This document shows, one piece after another, positions 1-5,919 of a DNA stretch of 5,919 nucleotides. Under the pieces are notes generated by a model. It saw nothing but the letters and a program-made list of their open reading frames with translations. It did no database searches and was not told where the DNA came from. How positions within the stretch are numbered: the stretch's first letter is position 1; every line of letters begins with the position of its first letter. The DNA is from Candidatus Omnitrophota bacterium (lineage in GTDB: Bacteria; Omnitrophota; Gorgyraeia; Duberdicusellales; 4484-171), in contig JAQVOZ010000099.1 in NCBI GenBank assembly GCA_028702365.1, positions 1-5,919 on the forward strand, read 5' to 3'. The translations under genes and the position numbers were made by a program.

Positions 1-726
1 GCCTGGGTTTATTGCTGGATTGCTGTAACGGGCTTTCAGCTATTTCTGCTTTTTATCGCGCCGGTTGTTATCATGCCTCTTTTTAATAAATATACGCCGC
101 TGGAAAATGGGGAGCTAAAAAGTGCAATTGAAAATTACGCAAAGGAACAGAAATTCGCATTAGCCGGTGTGTTTAAGATGGATGCATCGCGGCGTTCGAC
201 AAAATCAAACGCATTTTTTACCGGTTTCGGCAAGTTTAGAAGAATTGCTCTTTTTGATACTCTTATCCAGAAGCACACGGTGGATGAGCTCGTGTCTGTT
301 TTAGCGCACGAGATAGGCCACTACAAAAAGAAACATTTCGTAAAAGGAATTATCCTGTCAGTTATTACTACAGGCATTATGTTTTTTATTCTTTCATTTT
401 TTATAAACAATCAGGGGTTGTTCGGCGCATTTAAAATGCAGAGCCTTTCCATATACGCAAGCCTTATTTTCTTCGGTTTTCTTTACAGCCCGATAAATTT
501 GTTCATTTCAATATTCTCTAACATAATTTCAAGAAAACACGAATACGAGGCAGATGCCTTTGCGATTACAACTTATAAAAAGCCGGAAAGTTTTATAATC
601 GCCCTAAAAAAACTTACGGTTGATAATCTTTCTAACCTTACTCCGCACCCATTAAAGGTTTTTCTTGATTACAGTCATCCGCCTGTTTTAAAAAGGATAG
701 AGGCGATCAGAAAGATAGCGGTTTAG
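1..726 (+). CDS. Ste24/CAAX-type M48 membrane zinc metallopeptidase, C-terminal part (5' end outside window)
   Basis: The reading frame is open from base 1, so the gene starts upstream; ATG at 73 is internal because the preceding codons encode the usual hydrophobic segment running into an APVVIMPLFNKYTPLE stretch typical of Ste24. The zinc motif HEIGH lies at 307-321, and the third ligand should be the first Glu of EYEAD at 541-555. Two hydrophobic stretches follow the HExxH helix (about 340-410 and 440-530), as in Ste24-family enzymes. The SHPP motif and a basic KRIEAIRK tail close the protein. The visible 241 codons are somewhat over half of the usual length of about 400 residues. Known family role: zinc-dependent endoproteolysis at the inner membrane, acting on CAAX-like or misfolded membrane proteins; the bacterial substrate is unknown. 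All catalytic residues are present, so the enzyme looks functional. Its last codons differ from a second, decayed copy of the same tail at 1920-1994, so the 3' end may have been replaced. Confidence 0.93.
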   Translation, partial: AWVYCWIAVTGFQLFLLFIAPVVIMPLFNKYTPLENGELKSAIENYAKEQKFALAGVFKMDASRRSTKSNAFFTGFGKFRRIALFDTLIQKHTVDELVSVLAHEIGHYKKKHFVKGIILSVITTGIMFFILSFFINNQGLFGAFKMQSLSIYASLIFFGFLYSPINLFISIFSNIISRKHEYEADAFAITTYKKPESFIIALKKLTVDNLSNLTPHPLKVFLDYSHPPVLKRIEAIRKIAV

Positions 727-795
727 CTCATAAGCTCTTGAGTCTGTAAGTAAAATACTTAAAAAAATACAAAGAATATTTTCTCAATTTCTGCC

Positions 796-823
796 TTGCA
801 AAACCTTAATTCAGCGATAAAAT
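796..823 (+). promoter_or_regulatory. Candidate sigma-70 promoter for the DUF5677-like gene
   Basis: TTGCAA (796-801) and TAAAAT (818-823) are separated by 16 bases and match the -35 and -10 consensus at 4/6 and 5/6 positions. Transcription would start near 830, giving a leader of about 65 nt for the gene at 895. In AT-rich DNA such matches arise easily by chance, so this is only a candidate. An inverted repeat (805-811 with 821-827) overlaps the -10 element. Confidence 0.3.
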
Positions 824-827
824 TAAG
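805..827. repeat. 7-bp inverted repeat over the candidate -10 element
   Basis: CTTAATT (805-811) is the exact reverse complement of AATTAAG (821-827), with a 9-nt gap. It overlaps the candidate -10 hexamer, a position compatible with an operator for a dimeric regulator. It is AT-rich and could be chance. Confidence 0.25.
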
Positions 828-851
828 ACAAATTTAAGAGTCACATTAAGA

Positions 852-877
852 TAATTATTATTTCTATCAAATAATTA
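852..877. repeat. 8-bp inverted repeat next to the Shine-Dalgarno sequence
   Basis: TAATTATT (852-859) and AATAATTA (870-877) are perfect reverse complements with a 10-nt loop. The 3' arm ends on the first base of the AAGGA (877-881) that is the likely ribosome binding site for the gene at 895. The hairpin contains only A-T pairs, so an RNA structure would be weak; a protein operator is as likely as an RNA switch. Confidence 0.25.
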
Positions 878-881
878 AGGA
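877..881 (+). promoter_or_regulatory. Ribosome binding site for the DUF5677-like gene
   Basis: AAGGA ends 13 nt before the ATG at 895, slightly far but usable. A second AGGA at 889-892 is only 2 nt from the ATG and too close. This is the most recognisable Shine-Dalgarno sequence in the window; the autotransporter and lipoprotein genes have none that is clear. Confidence 0.4.
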
Positions 882-894
882 CAATTTCAGGAAT

Positions 895-1821
895 ATGTTT
901 GGGTTTATTGCTAAACAACTTTATATAAGAGGATTTAAAAAGGGCGTTAGAGAGGGATACAAAAGAGGTAAAATATTTGGTTCTGAAAAATTTGTTAAAT
1001 CTAACTCTAAACTTCTTGGCAAGTATTTAGATTTTTATAACAAAGTTTTTAACTTTACTATTAAAACTAATAAAGCATCTTTTGAAAAATATAATCCCCC
1101 AAGTCATTTAGCCAATAATAGCATTTTATCGAGAGGATGCCTTTACGTTATAGGGGAAAGGGCTGTAATTTTGCATAGAAGCGTTTTTTCTCTATGTGAA
1201 GACGGTTGGGTTTCTGTTACCCCAGTAATACTTCGAAGTCTTCTTGAGTGTTTTACGAATTCAGTCGCAATTGTAAATAAAGATAGCGAATATATGGCAT
1301 TTAAATATTATGCGCACGATTTTTTAAATAGCCTTCTTGACCAAGATTTCGATAATTATACAAAAGAATTTAATACGAAACAAATTGATTTCCAATTACA
1401 AAGATTAAATCAGCAAGACCGAGATCGAGCAGAAAAATATAAATCCGAATTTATGAAAAACGGTAAGCCCAGAAATTACTGGTATAAACCAGAGTATGAA
1501 AGCGTAGGGGATATTTTTAAGGTTTGCAATGATAAAGATTCGGAATGGTATAAAGTTTATAAAAATTTATCCATGTCAATACATTCAAGTTTTATAGGCT
1601 CAAATATATTTAAGGATCAACCAGATAAAAAAGATATAAATCCAAGAGAGGATTTAGAAAGTACAATGCTTGCTTTAGTTTCTTCTTCGAGATCGCTTCT
1701 TGAAATTACAAACGTTAGACAACAATTCGAAAAGCTAAATCTTGATTCAGAAGTTAACCAATTAATAGCAGAGCTTTTAACGCTAAACGAATCTAATAAA
1801 ATAATAACTCCGAATCTTTAG
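895..1821 (+). CDS. DUF5677-like protein, probably horizontally acquired
   Basis: A 308-residue, largely helical, soluble protein with no signal peptide or membrane segment. The N-terminus is strongly basic (residues 10-35, with repeated Lys/Arg-Gly). The middle and C-terminal parts resemble the uncharacterised DUF5677 family: an RSLLE motif at residues 114-118 on a helix, a KYYAHDF segment around 137-143, and a YKNLSMSIHSS segment at 222-232 that places Ser226 and His230 in the family's LSxxxH-like motif. The function of this family is not established. Spaced polar residues on helices recall HEPN-type RNases, but I see no canonical RxxxxH motif. The gene is much more AT-rich than its neighbours (16 G/C of 60 in 961-1020, against 34 of 60 in 3001-3060 of the autotransporter). 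It lies between two copies of the M48 gene's tail, which together with its composition suggests transfer. It probably has its own promoter. The family call is from memory of motifs, not a search. Confidence 0.8.
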   Translation: MFGFIAKQLYIRGFKKGVREGYKRGKIFGSEKFVKSNSKLLGKYLDFYNKVFNFTIKTNKASFEKYNPPSHLANNSILSRGCLYVIGERAVILHRSVFSLCEDGWVSVTPVILRSLLECFTNSVAIVNKDSEYMAFKYYAHDFLNSLLDQDFDNYTKEFNTKQIDFQLQRLNQQDRDRAEKYKSEFMKNGKPRNYWYKPEYESVGDIFKVCNDKDSEWYKVYKNLSMSIHSSFIGSNIFKDQPDKKDINPREDLESTMLALVSSSRSLLEITNVRQQFEKLNLDSEVNQLIAELLTLNESNKIITPNL

Positions 1822-1861
1822 TCCCCAGATAAAAAATAGGGAGTTTATAGAAGAATAAAAG

Positions 1862-1891
1862 GTCAGATTATTAACCGTCAGACAACTAACC
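1862..1891. repeat. Two-copy 15-nt tandem direct repeat
   Basis: Bases 1862-1876 and 1877-1891 are adjacent copies matching at 12 of 15 positions. Both begin GTCAGA and end TAACC, and the next bases (GT) start a third, aborted copy. The repeat lies between the stop of the DUF5677-like gene and the M48 relic. It could be a protein-binding or recombination site at the edge of an acquired segment, or slippage debris. Confidence 0.45.
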
Positions 1892-1894
1892 GTT

Positions 1895-1913
1895 TTCCAC
1901 CCCGGAGGTGGAA
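1895..1913. repeat. Short GC-rich hairpin (7-bp stem, 5-nt loop)
   Basis: TTCCACC (1895-1901) and GGTGGAA (1907-1913) are perfect reverse complements around the loop CCGGA. No T-run follows on either strand, so it is not a standard intrinsic terminator. It sits just before the M48 relic and follows the tandem repeat. It could be a REP-like palindrome or a junction structure. Confidence 0.5.
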
Positions 1914-1919
1914 TGAGGC

Positions 1920-1994
1920 TACCTGTAATACTCGCCTGTTTTAAAAAGAATCGAAGCGATAAGAAAAACCTCCAAGTTTAGCCCGGAAGGGTAA
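1920..1994 (+). pseudogene. Relic of an M48 peptidase 3' end
   Basis: In the frame starting TAC at 1920 the translation reads YL, stop, YS, then PVLKRIEAIRK (1935-1967), followed by nine other codons and TAA at 1992-1994. PVLKRIEAIRK is identical to the tail of the intact peptidase at 682-714. The 33 nt differ at five positions, all synonymous third-codon changes; the first 15 shared bases, GCCTGTTTTAAAAAG, are identical (681-695 and 1934-1948). The intact SHPP motif is reduced to SP, and there is an in-frame stop just upstream, so the copy is dead. Upstream of about 1917 no further homology is recognisable. The synonymous pattern shows that this was coding sequence, not a chance repeat. Confidence 0.75.
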
Positions 1995-2023
1995 TCCTTT
2001 CTTTTCAAGAAATCATTATAAAT

Positions 2024-2051
2024 TTGAATTTTTGAAAAATAAAAGTATAAT
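2024..2051 (+). promoter_or_regulatory. Candidate sigma-70 promoter for the autotransporter gene
   Basis: TTGAAT (2024-2029, 4/6 match) and a perfect TATAAT (2046-2051) are separated by 16 bases. Transcription would begin around 2058-2059, exactly where an in-frame ATG (2059-2061) lies, implying a leaderless or nearly leaderless mRNA. This conflicts with starts at 2032 (TTG) or 2050 (ATG), so either the promoter or those starts are wrong. Confidence 0.35.
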
Positions 2052-4938
2052 GTTTTTAATGCTTGTCAAATGTTCTTATTTTTTCTTCTTTAGTATTTTT
2101 TTTCTGCTATTTATTTTCTTTGCGCCATTTACCACGTTGGCCCAAACCAGCCCTAATTATGACGAGGCTAAGGCGCTGGCTGCACAAATCGGCCTTAGCC
2201 CTTCCGGATGGATTCCGCCTGATAGCGACGATACAATTATCAGAATCCCCGGGGATGGGAGTACCGATGACCAATACGGCCTCAGGTACGATGGCGTAGG
2301 CGCCGGAAAAAAACTTATTACCAGGTCGGCAGCGTATCAATCCCGCTGGATTAATACCAGTTCCAGTAAAAAATTCGCGGGGCAAACCTATACAATTTAT
2401 GGAGATGCCGACAAGAGGGCGGATTGGGTTACTACCGGCAATGATATGACCACCTTTGTTACCGATCACAAAGGGTCTCTAACCGGTGTGGATGTTATTA
2501 AGCTTATTGAGCGCGGCTTGGGTATGAATAATACCGGGACACATGATGTGGTAATAGAATACGGGGTATCGCCCGACGATGATGGAAAATACGGTAATAA
2601 TTTGTTGCGCCCTACGCGTAATCCCGACATAGAAACGTATTCGCATGACGCAAGCAAATATGGTACTAATGCTTCTTTTTCGGCACAGCCTGCAGCAATG
2701 ACTGACGCTACTTGGGAAAACTATATAGGCGATGGCACTGCCGCTAAACCCGGATATTATGCAACTTGGTTCAAGGAGGCTATTACCAATAACACTTTCC
2801 CTTGGACGCAAACCGGTTATACCTTTTTTTGGGGTAACGGCAGTAGTGATTACACAAAAATAAAAGGAATGAGCGAGTTTATTGTTTTGGGCGGGACAAG
2901 TGTTACTATCGAGGGTATTTATCCGACCCAGTCCTATATTTTTACCAGAAATGACGGCACTAACCTTAGTGCTGCCGCAGGCTCAGAATACGGAAATGGT
3001 TTTGCCAGTTTTCAGGTTGACGGCCCCTGCGATAGCATTTGGGCCGGCCACCGTTTTCAGAGCAAAGTAAAAACAGATTTAACGAATAACAACGATATCA
3101 TCATTGACGGTACCGGAAAAATTTCCGGCGGCCAGGGAATTTTAGTCTGGTCATTAAACTATGACATAGCTAACAGCGGCGAAATTAGCGGTTCAACTAC
3201 TGATAAATGGGGCATTACTAACACCTCTAACATCGCTATTCTTTTTAAAGGTATTACTGACGCGGAAACCGGAAGCAGCGTTCCGGTACCCGCAACCGGG
3301 AACAATACGGTTACTAATACCGGAACTATCTCAAGTCCCGGTGTTGCTATTGAAGCTGAAAAAGGAAAGACTAATATTACTAACGATGTAGGAGGAACAA
3401 TTTCCGGCGATAATTACGCAATTTTAACTTCAACAGTAGCTTCCAGCGACGACACGGTTACCTTAAAAGGCGGGACAATAACCGGCAGTATAGATTTAGG
3501 CGAAGGCAATGATTATTTTAATTTAACCGGAGAAAACGGCCCGGTTACGCTTAATTTTTACCTTGATAGAGATACGGCCACTTCTGCTCAAATAGTCCAC
3601 GCCGAAACTGTTAATATCAATGACGGTAAAGCTATTTTAGGCGTAACCCTTTTACCGGGAGTGAAAAACGTCCGTGACCAGGAAAGCTTTCTTATCGTAG
3701 AGAGTACAATTCTTTCTGCTACCGCTTCGGAGATTACCGTTAGGGAAAACACCCCGCTTCCAATGGTAACTTTCGTGCCTCAAAAAGAAGGAACCGATAT
3801 TTATCTTATTGCATCCCGCGACAATTCTTATTATGCGCAAAATTGCGGAAATTATTCTTTGGGTAATACTCTTGATGGCTTGGCAAATTCAGCTAACGGC
3901 GATATGTCCGCAATAATCGGTGCGCTTGATTCATCAGGCAGTGCATCTAACGCTATTCAGCTGGAGCCCGGCATAAACAATTCAGTCAACGAGGTCGGCT
4001 ACGCAACTCTGGGGCAATTTATAAACACAGTAGTAAACCGTATCGGAAATTTTTTGACTGCATCGGCGAATAATGGAACTACCGGCGTTTCTACCGGAGA
4101 TGAGCCGCAAGCATCAGGCGTGTGGGCAGAAGCTTTTGACACTTATTTGCATCAAGACCCCCGTGGGACAAGCAACGGCTACAATGCTAACGTGTGGGGC
4201 ACTTCCTTAGGCTACGATAGAGCCGTTCTTAACGATTTCATTATTGGTTTGAATGCCGGCTATGCCCAGGACAGCATAAGAAGCAAAGATAACTCTACGC
4301 GCACCGATGTAGACAGCTATCAGGTTGGAATGTATGGAAATTACGCCAAAGGCCCGCTTTATCTGGATAGTATTTTCTCTTTTGCTTATAATCAGTACGA
4401 TTCAACCCGGCGCATAATGTTTAATTCAATTGACCGCACGCCAAAAAGCGATTACGGCGGCCAGCAGTATTCAACTTATTATGAGGGTGGATATACTTTT
4501 AAAAACAAAGGTTTTGAAATTACGCCGCTTACATCTTTACAATATATGCACCTGCACATAAACGGCTATACGGAAAAAGATGCTGATGATGCAAACCTTA
4601 CTGTAAATGCCCAGGACTACGATTTATTACAATCAGGGCTTGGTGCAAAATTAGCTTATCCGCTTGCAGTTAATAACTTTATTTTTATTCCTGAATTTCA
4701 TGCAAAATGGCTTTATGAATTTTTAGGCGAAGCCCAGCAGGCAACCTCAACTTTTACCGGCGGCGGAGCGTCTTTCGGTACAAGCGGATTTAGCCCGGCC
4801 CAAAGCAGTTACAACCTCGGTTTAAAATTTACTTTGCTTGCCGGACAAAATATCAGCTTTTCACTAGGCTACGATTTTGAAGGAAAATCAGACTTCTACA
4901 GCCATTCCGGAAGAGTTAACGTCAGATATGATTTTTAA
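2032..4938 (+). CDS. Autotransporter with beta-helix passenger and outer-membrane beta-barrel domain
   Basis: A 968-residue type V secretion protein. Residues 1-37 form a signal peptide with a very Phe-rich core and a likely cut after TLA, before Gln38. Residues 39-345 form a distinct N-terminal region rich in Gly, Thr, Asn and aromatics, with segments such as GMNNTGTHD (164-172) and YTFFWGNGS (263-271), not an obvious beta-helix. Residues 350-510 carry irregular rungs with GxISG-type motifs (363, 384, 432, 456 and 482), typical of a right-handed beta-helix passenger. Residues 510-690 form the linker and junction. Residues 690-968 match the autotransporter beta-domain: alternating amphipathic strands such as GVWAEAF and WGTSLGYDR, ending in Phe968, the usual Bam recognition signal. 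The barrel inserts in the outer membrane and exposes the passenger; adhesion or surface-layer roles are typical, but the function here is unknown. Residue numbers use TTG at 2032, which keeps a Lys-containing n-region; ATG at 2050 or 2059 are alternatives, and none has a clear Shine-Dalgarno sequence. Confidence 0.93.
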   Translation: MKNKSIMFLMLVKCSYFFFFSIFFLLFIFFAPFTTLAQTSPNYDEAKALAAQIGLSPSGWIPPDSDDTIIRIPGDGSTDDQYGLRYDGVGAGKKLITRSAAYQSRWINTSSSKKFAGQTYTIYGDADKRADWVTTGNDMTTFVTDHKGSLTGVDVIKLIERGLGMNNTGTHDVVIEYGVSPDDDGKYGNNLLRPTRNPDIETYSHDASKYGTNASFSAQPAAMTDATWENYIGDGTAAKPGYYATWFKEAITNNTFPWTQTGYTFFWGNGSSDYTKIKGMSEFIVLGGTSVTIEGIYPTQSYIFTRNDGTNLSAAAGSEYGNGFASFQVDGPCDSIWAGHRFQSKVKTDLTNNNDIIIDGTGKISGGQGILVWSLNYDIANSGEISGSTTDKWGITNTSNIAILFKGITDAETGSSVPVPATGNNTVTNTGTISSPGVAIEAEKGKTNITNDVGGTISGDNYAILTSTVASSDDTVTLKGGTITGSIDLGEGNDYFNLTGENGPVTLNFYLDRDTATSAQIVHAETVNINDGKAILGVTLLPGVKNVRDQESFLIVESTILSATASEITVRENTPLPMVTFVPQKEGTDIYLIASRDNSYYAQNCGNYSLGNTLDGLANSANGDMSAIIGALDSSGSASNAIQLEPGINNSVNEVGYATLGQFINTVVNRIGNFLTASANNGTTGVSTGDEPQASGVWAEAFDTYLHQDPRGTSNGYNANVWGTSLGYDRAVLNDFIIGLNAGYAQDSIRSKDNSTRTDVDSYQVGMYGNYAKGPLYLDSIFSFAYNQYDSTRRIMFNSIDRTPKSDYGGQQYSTYYEGGYTFKNKGFEITPLTSLQYMHLHINGYTEKDADDANLTVNAQDYDLLQSGLGAKLAYPLAVNNFIFIPEFHAKWLYEFLGEAQQATSTFTGGGASFGTSGFSPAQSSYNLGLKFTLLAGQNISFSLGYDFEGKSDFYSHSGRVNVRYDF

Positions 4939-4986
4939 TGATACTGCATTTTTTCAGACTTCCTGCCTGAAGGAATGTTTAGTCGA

Positions 4987-5016
4987 ATTACCCCAAAGCG
5001 AAGCGAATGGGGTAAT
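4987..5016. repeat. Hairpin-forming palindrome, REP-like, upstream of the lipoprotein gene
   Basis: ATTACCCCA (4987-4995) and TGGGGTAAT (5008-5016) are perfect 9-bp reverse complements around a 12-nt loop that itself repeats AAGCG twice. No T-run follows directly, so an intrinsic terminator for the autotransporter gene is possible only in a weak form. The size, perfection and intergenic position fit a dispersed REP-type palindrome, or a leader hairpin for the gene at 5038, whose ATG lies 21 nt downstream. Confidence 0.55.
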
Positions 5017-5037
5017 AGATAGGCATTTTGTTTTATA

Positions 5038-5889
5038 ATGTTAAGGCAGATTAAACCCCAAATATACTTTTTCATTTTATTATTCCTGCCATTATTATCC
5101 GGCTGTATTGCAGTTGCAACATTGCTTGATAACGAATCAAACTATCAAAAAATCTCCGAATCAGCTAAATTTGAAAAAGCATACCTAAAAACAAAATATT
5201 TCACCTTAACAACCTTTTACCGCTTTACAAAGCCCGGCGAGCCGATAAGTATTTATATTGAAGGAGATGGCAATGCCTGGATTACGCGTAATTGCCTGTC
5301 GAATGACCCTACGCCAAAGATTCCATTGGTTTTAGAACTCGCAAGTATTGACGAAAGCGCGAATGTTGCTTATCTTGCGCGTCCCGGACAATATACTGAA
5401 AAACCATTAAGGGTAGACCCTTGCTATTGGTCGGACAAACGTTTTTCCGAGGAAGTAATAACATCTATGAATGAAGCAATAAGCGAGCTCGCACGACTGG
5501 CTCAAGCGGATAAGATTAATTTAATCGGTTATTCGGGAGGGGGAGCCGTTGCTGTTTTGGTTGCAGCGCGAAGAGCCGATGTTGCGTCTTTACGTACTAT
5601 AGCGGGTAATCTTGATATTGAGGCAGTAAATAAATACCATAACGTAAGCCAGTTTTCGTATTCTATTAACCCGATTGACTTTGCCAAAAAAATAAAAAAT
5701 CTTCCCCAGCGCCACTTTATAGGTTCAAAAGATACGATTGTGCCCTCTTTTATTGCTGAATCTTTTGTCAAACATGCAGGCGATAAAGATTTTTCCCGTA
5801 TAACAGTAGTAGAAGGCGCCACTCACTCAAAGGGCTGGATAGCTTGCTGGAAAGAATTGTTGGCCTATCCGCTAAGCCAATCAAATTAA
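5038..5889 (+). CDS. Alpha/beta hydrolase lipoprotein
   Basis: A 283-residue lipoprotein. The signal peptide (residues 1-22) ends in the lipobox LSGC, with Cys23 as the lipidated residue; the following residues (IAV) contain no Asp at +2, so outer-membrane sorting is likely if E. coli-like rules apply. The mature part is an alpha/beta hydrolase: YIEGDGNAW (73-81) forms the oxyanion-side strand and loop, GYSGGG (164-169) is the nucleophile elbow with Ser166, Asp232 in GSKDTIVP is the likely acid, and His263 in ATHSKGW is the likely base. The full triad implies an active esterase, lipase or peptidase; the substrate cannot be told. Cys86 and Cys129 (in DPCYW) could form a periplasmic disulphide. 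ATG at 5038 is the only in-frame start that keeps the signal peptide, although no Shine-Dalgarno sequence precedes it. It follows the autotransporter by 99 nt with a hairpin between, so co-transcription is uncertain. Confidence 0.9.
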   Translation: MLRQIKPQIYFFILLFLPLLSGCIAVATLLDNESNYQKISESAKFEKAYLKTKYFTLTTFYRFTKPGEPISIYIEGDGNAWITRNCLSNDPTPKIPLVLELASIDESANVAYLARPGQYTEKPLRVDPCYWSDKRFSEEVITSMNEAISELARLAQADKINLIGYSGGGAVAVLVAARRADVASLRTIAGNLDIEAVNKYHNVSQFSYSINPIDFAKKIKNLPQRHFIGSKDTIVPSFIAESFVKHAGDKDFSRITVVEGATHSKGWIACWKELLAYPLSQSN

Positions 5890-5919
5890 ATAAGCCTTAA
5901 ATTTTATCAGTCCGGTGAT

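Noticed and set aside
73..726. ATG at 73 as the real start of the peptidase gene
   Set aside because: The frame is open to base 1 and the upstream codons encode the hydrophobic segment expected in Ste24 proteins just before this Met; the gene is cut by the window edge.
747..767. TAAGTA-AAA-TACTTA palindrome followed by an A-run as a terminator
   Set aside because: The stem has a single G-C pair per arm and the homopolymer is A on the + strand; on the - strand there is no gene to terminate.
1806..1845. Possible terminator after the DUF5677-like gene (AACTCC with GGAGTT, or TCCC with GGGA)
   Set aside because: The stems are 4-6 bp, the loops are long, and only three T residues follow; too weak to call.
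720..1995. Integron cassette with attC sites around the DUF5677-like gene
   Set aside because: GTTTAGC occurs at both tails (721-727 and 1976-1982) but does not fit the GTTRRRY core, and no matching inverse core or attC-like fold is present; the repeat is explained by the homologous gene ends.
2107..2811. Minus-strand open frames inside the autotransporter gene
   Set aside because: They mirror the long, well-supported + strand gene, have no recognisable motifs and overlap one another.
4953..4971. TTCAG / CTGAA inverted repeat after the autotransporter stop as a terminator
   Set aside because: It has only 5 bp, a 9-nt loop and no T-run downstream.
5034..5039. TATAAT as a -10 promoter element for the lipoprotein gene
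   Set aside because: It overlaps the start codon, has no -35 match at 16-18 nt, and transcription from it would begin inside the signal-peptide codons with no later usable in-frame start.
5529..5822. Minus-strand open frame opposite the hydrolase
   Set aside because: It lies fully within a gene with an intact catalytic triad and lipobox; its translation is a shadow without family features.

Overview
The window comes from a Gram-negative bacterium: it encodes a passenger plus beta-barrel autotransporter and a lipoprotein with a clean lipobox, both of which need a Sec system, an outer membrane and a periplasm. Base composition is moderate (roughly 40% G+C by eye in most genes), with one clearly AT-rich gene. 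I cannot fix the phylum. The style of the autotransporter recalls deltaproteobacterial or Omnitrophota-like genomes, but that is a guess.

Layout, all genes on the + strand. (1) 1-726: the C-terminal 241 codons of a Ste24/CAAX-type M48 membrane zinc peptidase, cut by the window edge. (2) 727-894: an AT-rich spacer with a candidate promoter and two AT-rich inverted repeats. (3) 895-1821: an AT-rich gene for a 308-residue protein resembling the uncharacterised DUF5677 family. (4) 1822-2031: a non-coding stretch with a two-copy 15-nt tandem repeat, a short GC-rich hairpin and a decayed second copy of the M48 gene's 3' end. (5) about 2032-4938: a 968-residue autotransporter. (6) 4939-5037: a spacer with a strong 9-bp hairpin. 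(7) 5038-5889: a lipoprotein of the alpha/beta hydrolase superfamily. The last 30 bases show nothing.

The most notable point is architectural. The AT-rich DUF5677-like gene lies between two homologous M48 C-terminal ends, one functional (682-714) and one a relic (1935-1967). Over these 33 nt the two differ at five positions, all synonymous third-codon changes. This suggests that the gene arrived by an exchange at the 3' end of the peptidase gene that supplied a replacement tail, leaving the old tail downstream. No integrase or transposase is visible.

The peptidase, autotransporter and lipoprotein hydrolase are all envelope proteins, but spacing and intervening sequence give no evidence of one operon. 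The DUF5677-like protein has no signal peptide and probably acts in the cytoplasm, with a role unrelated to its neighbours; a defence or other accessory role is possible but unproven.
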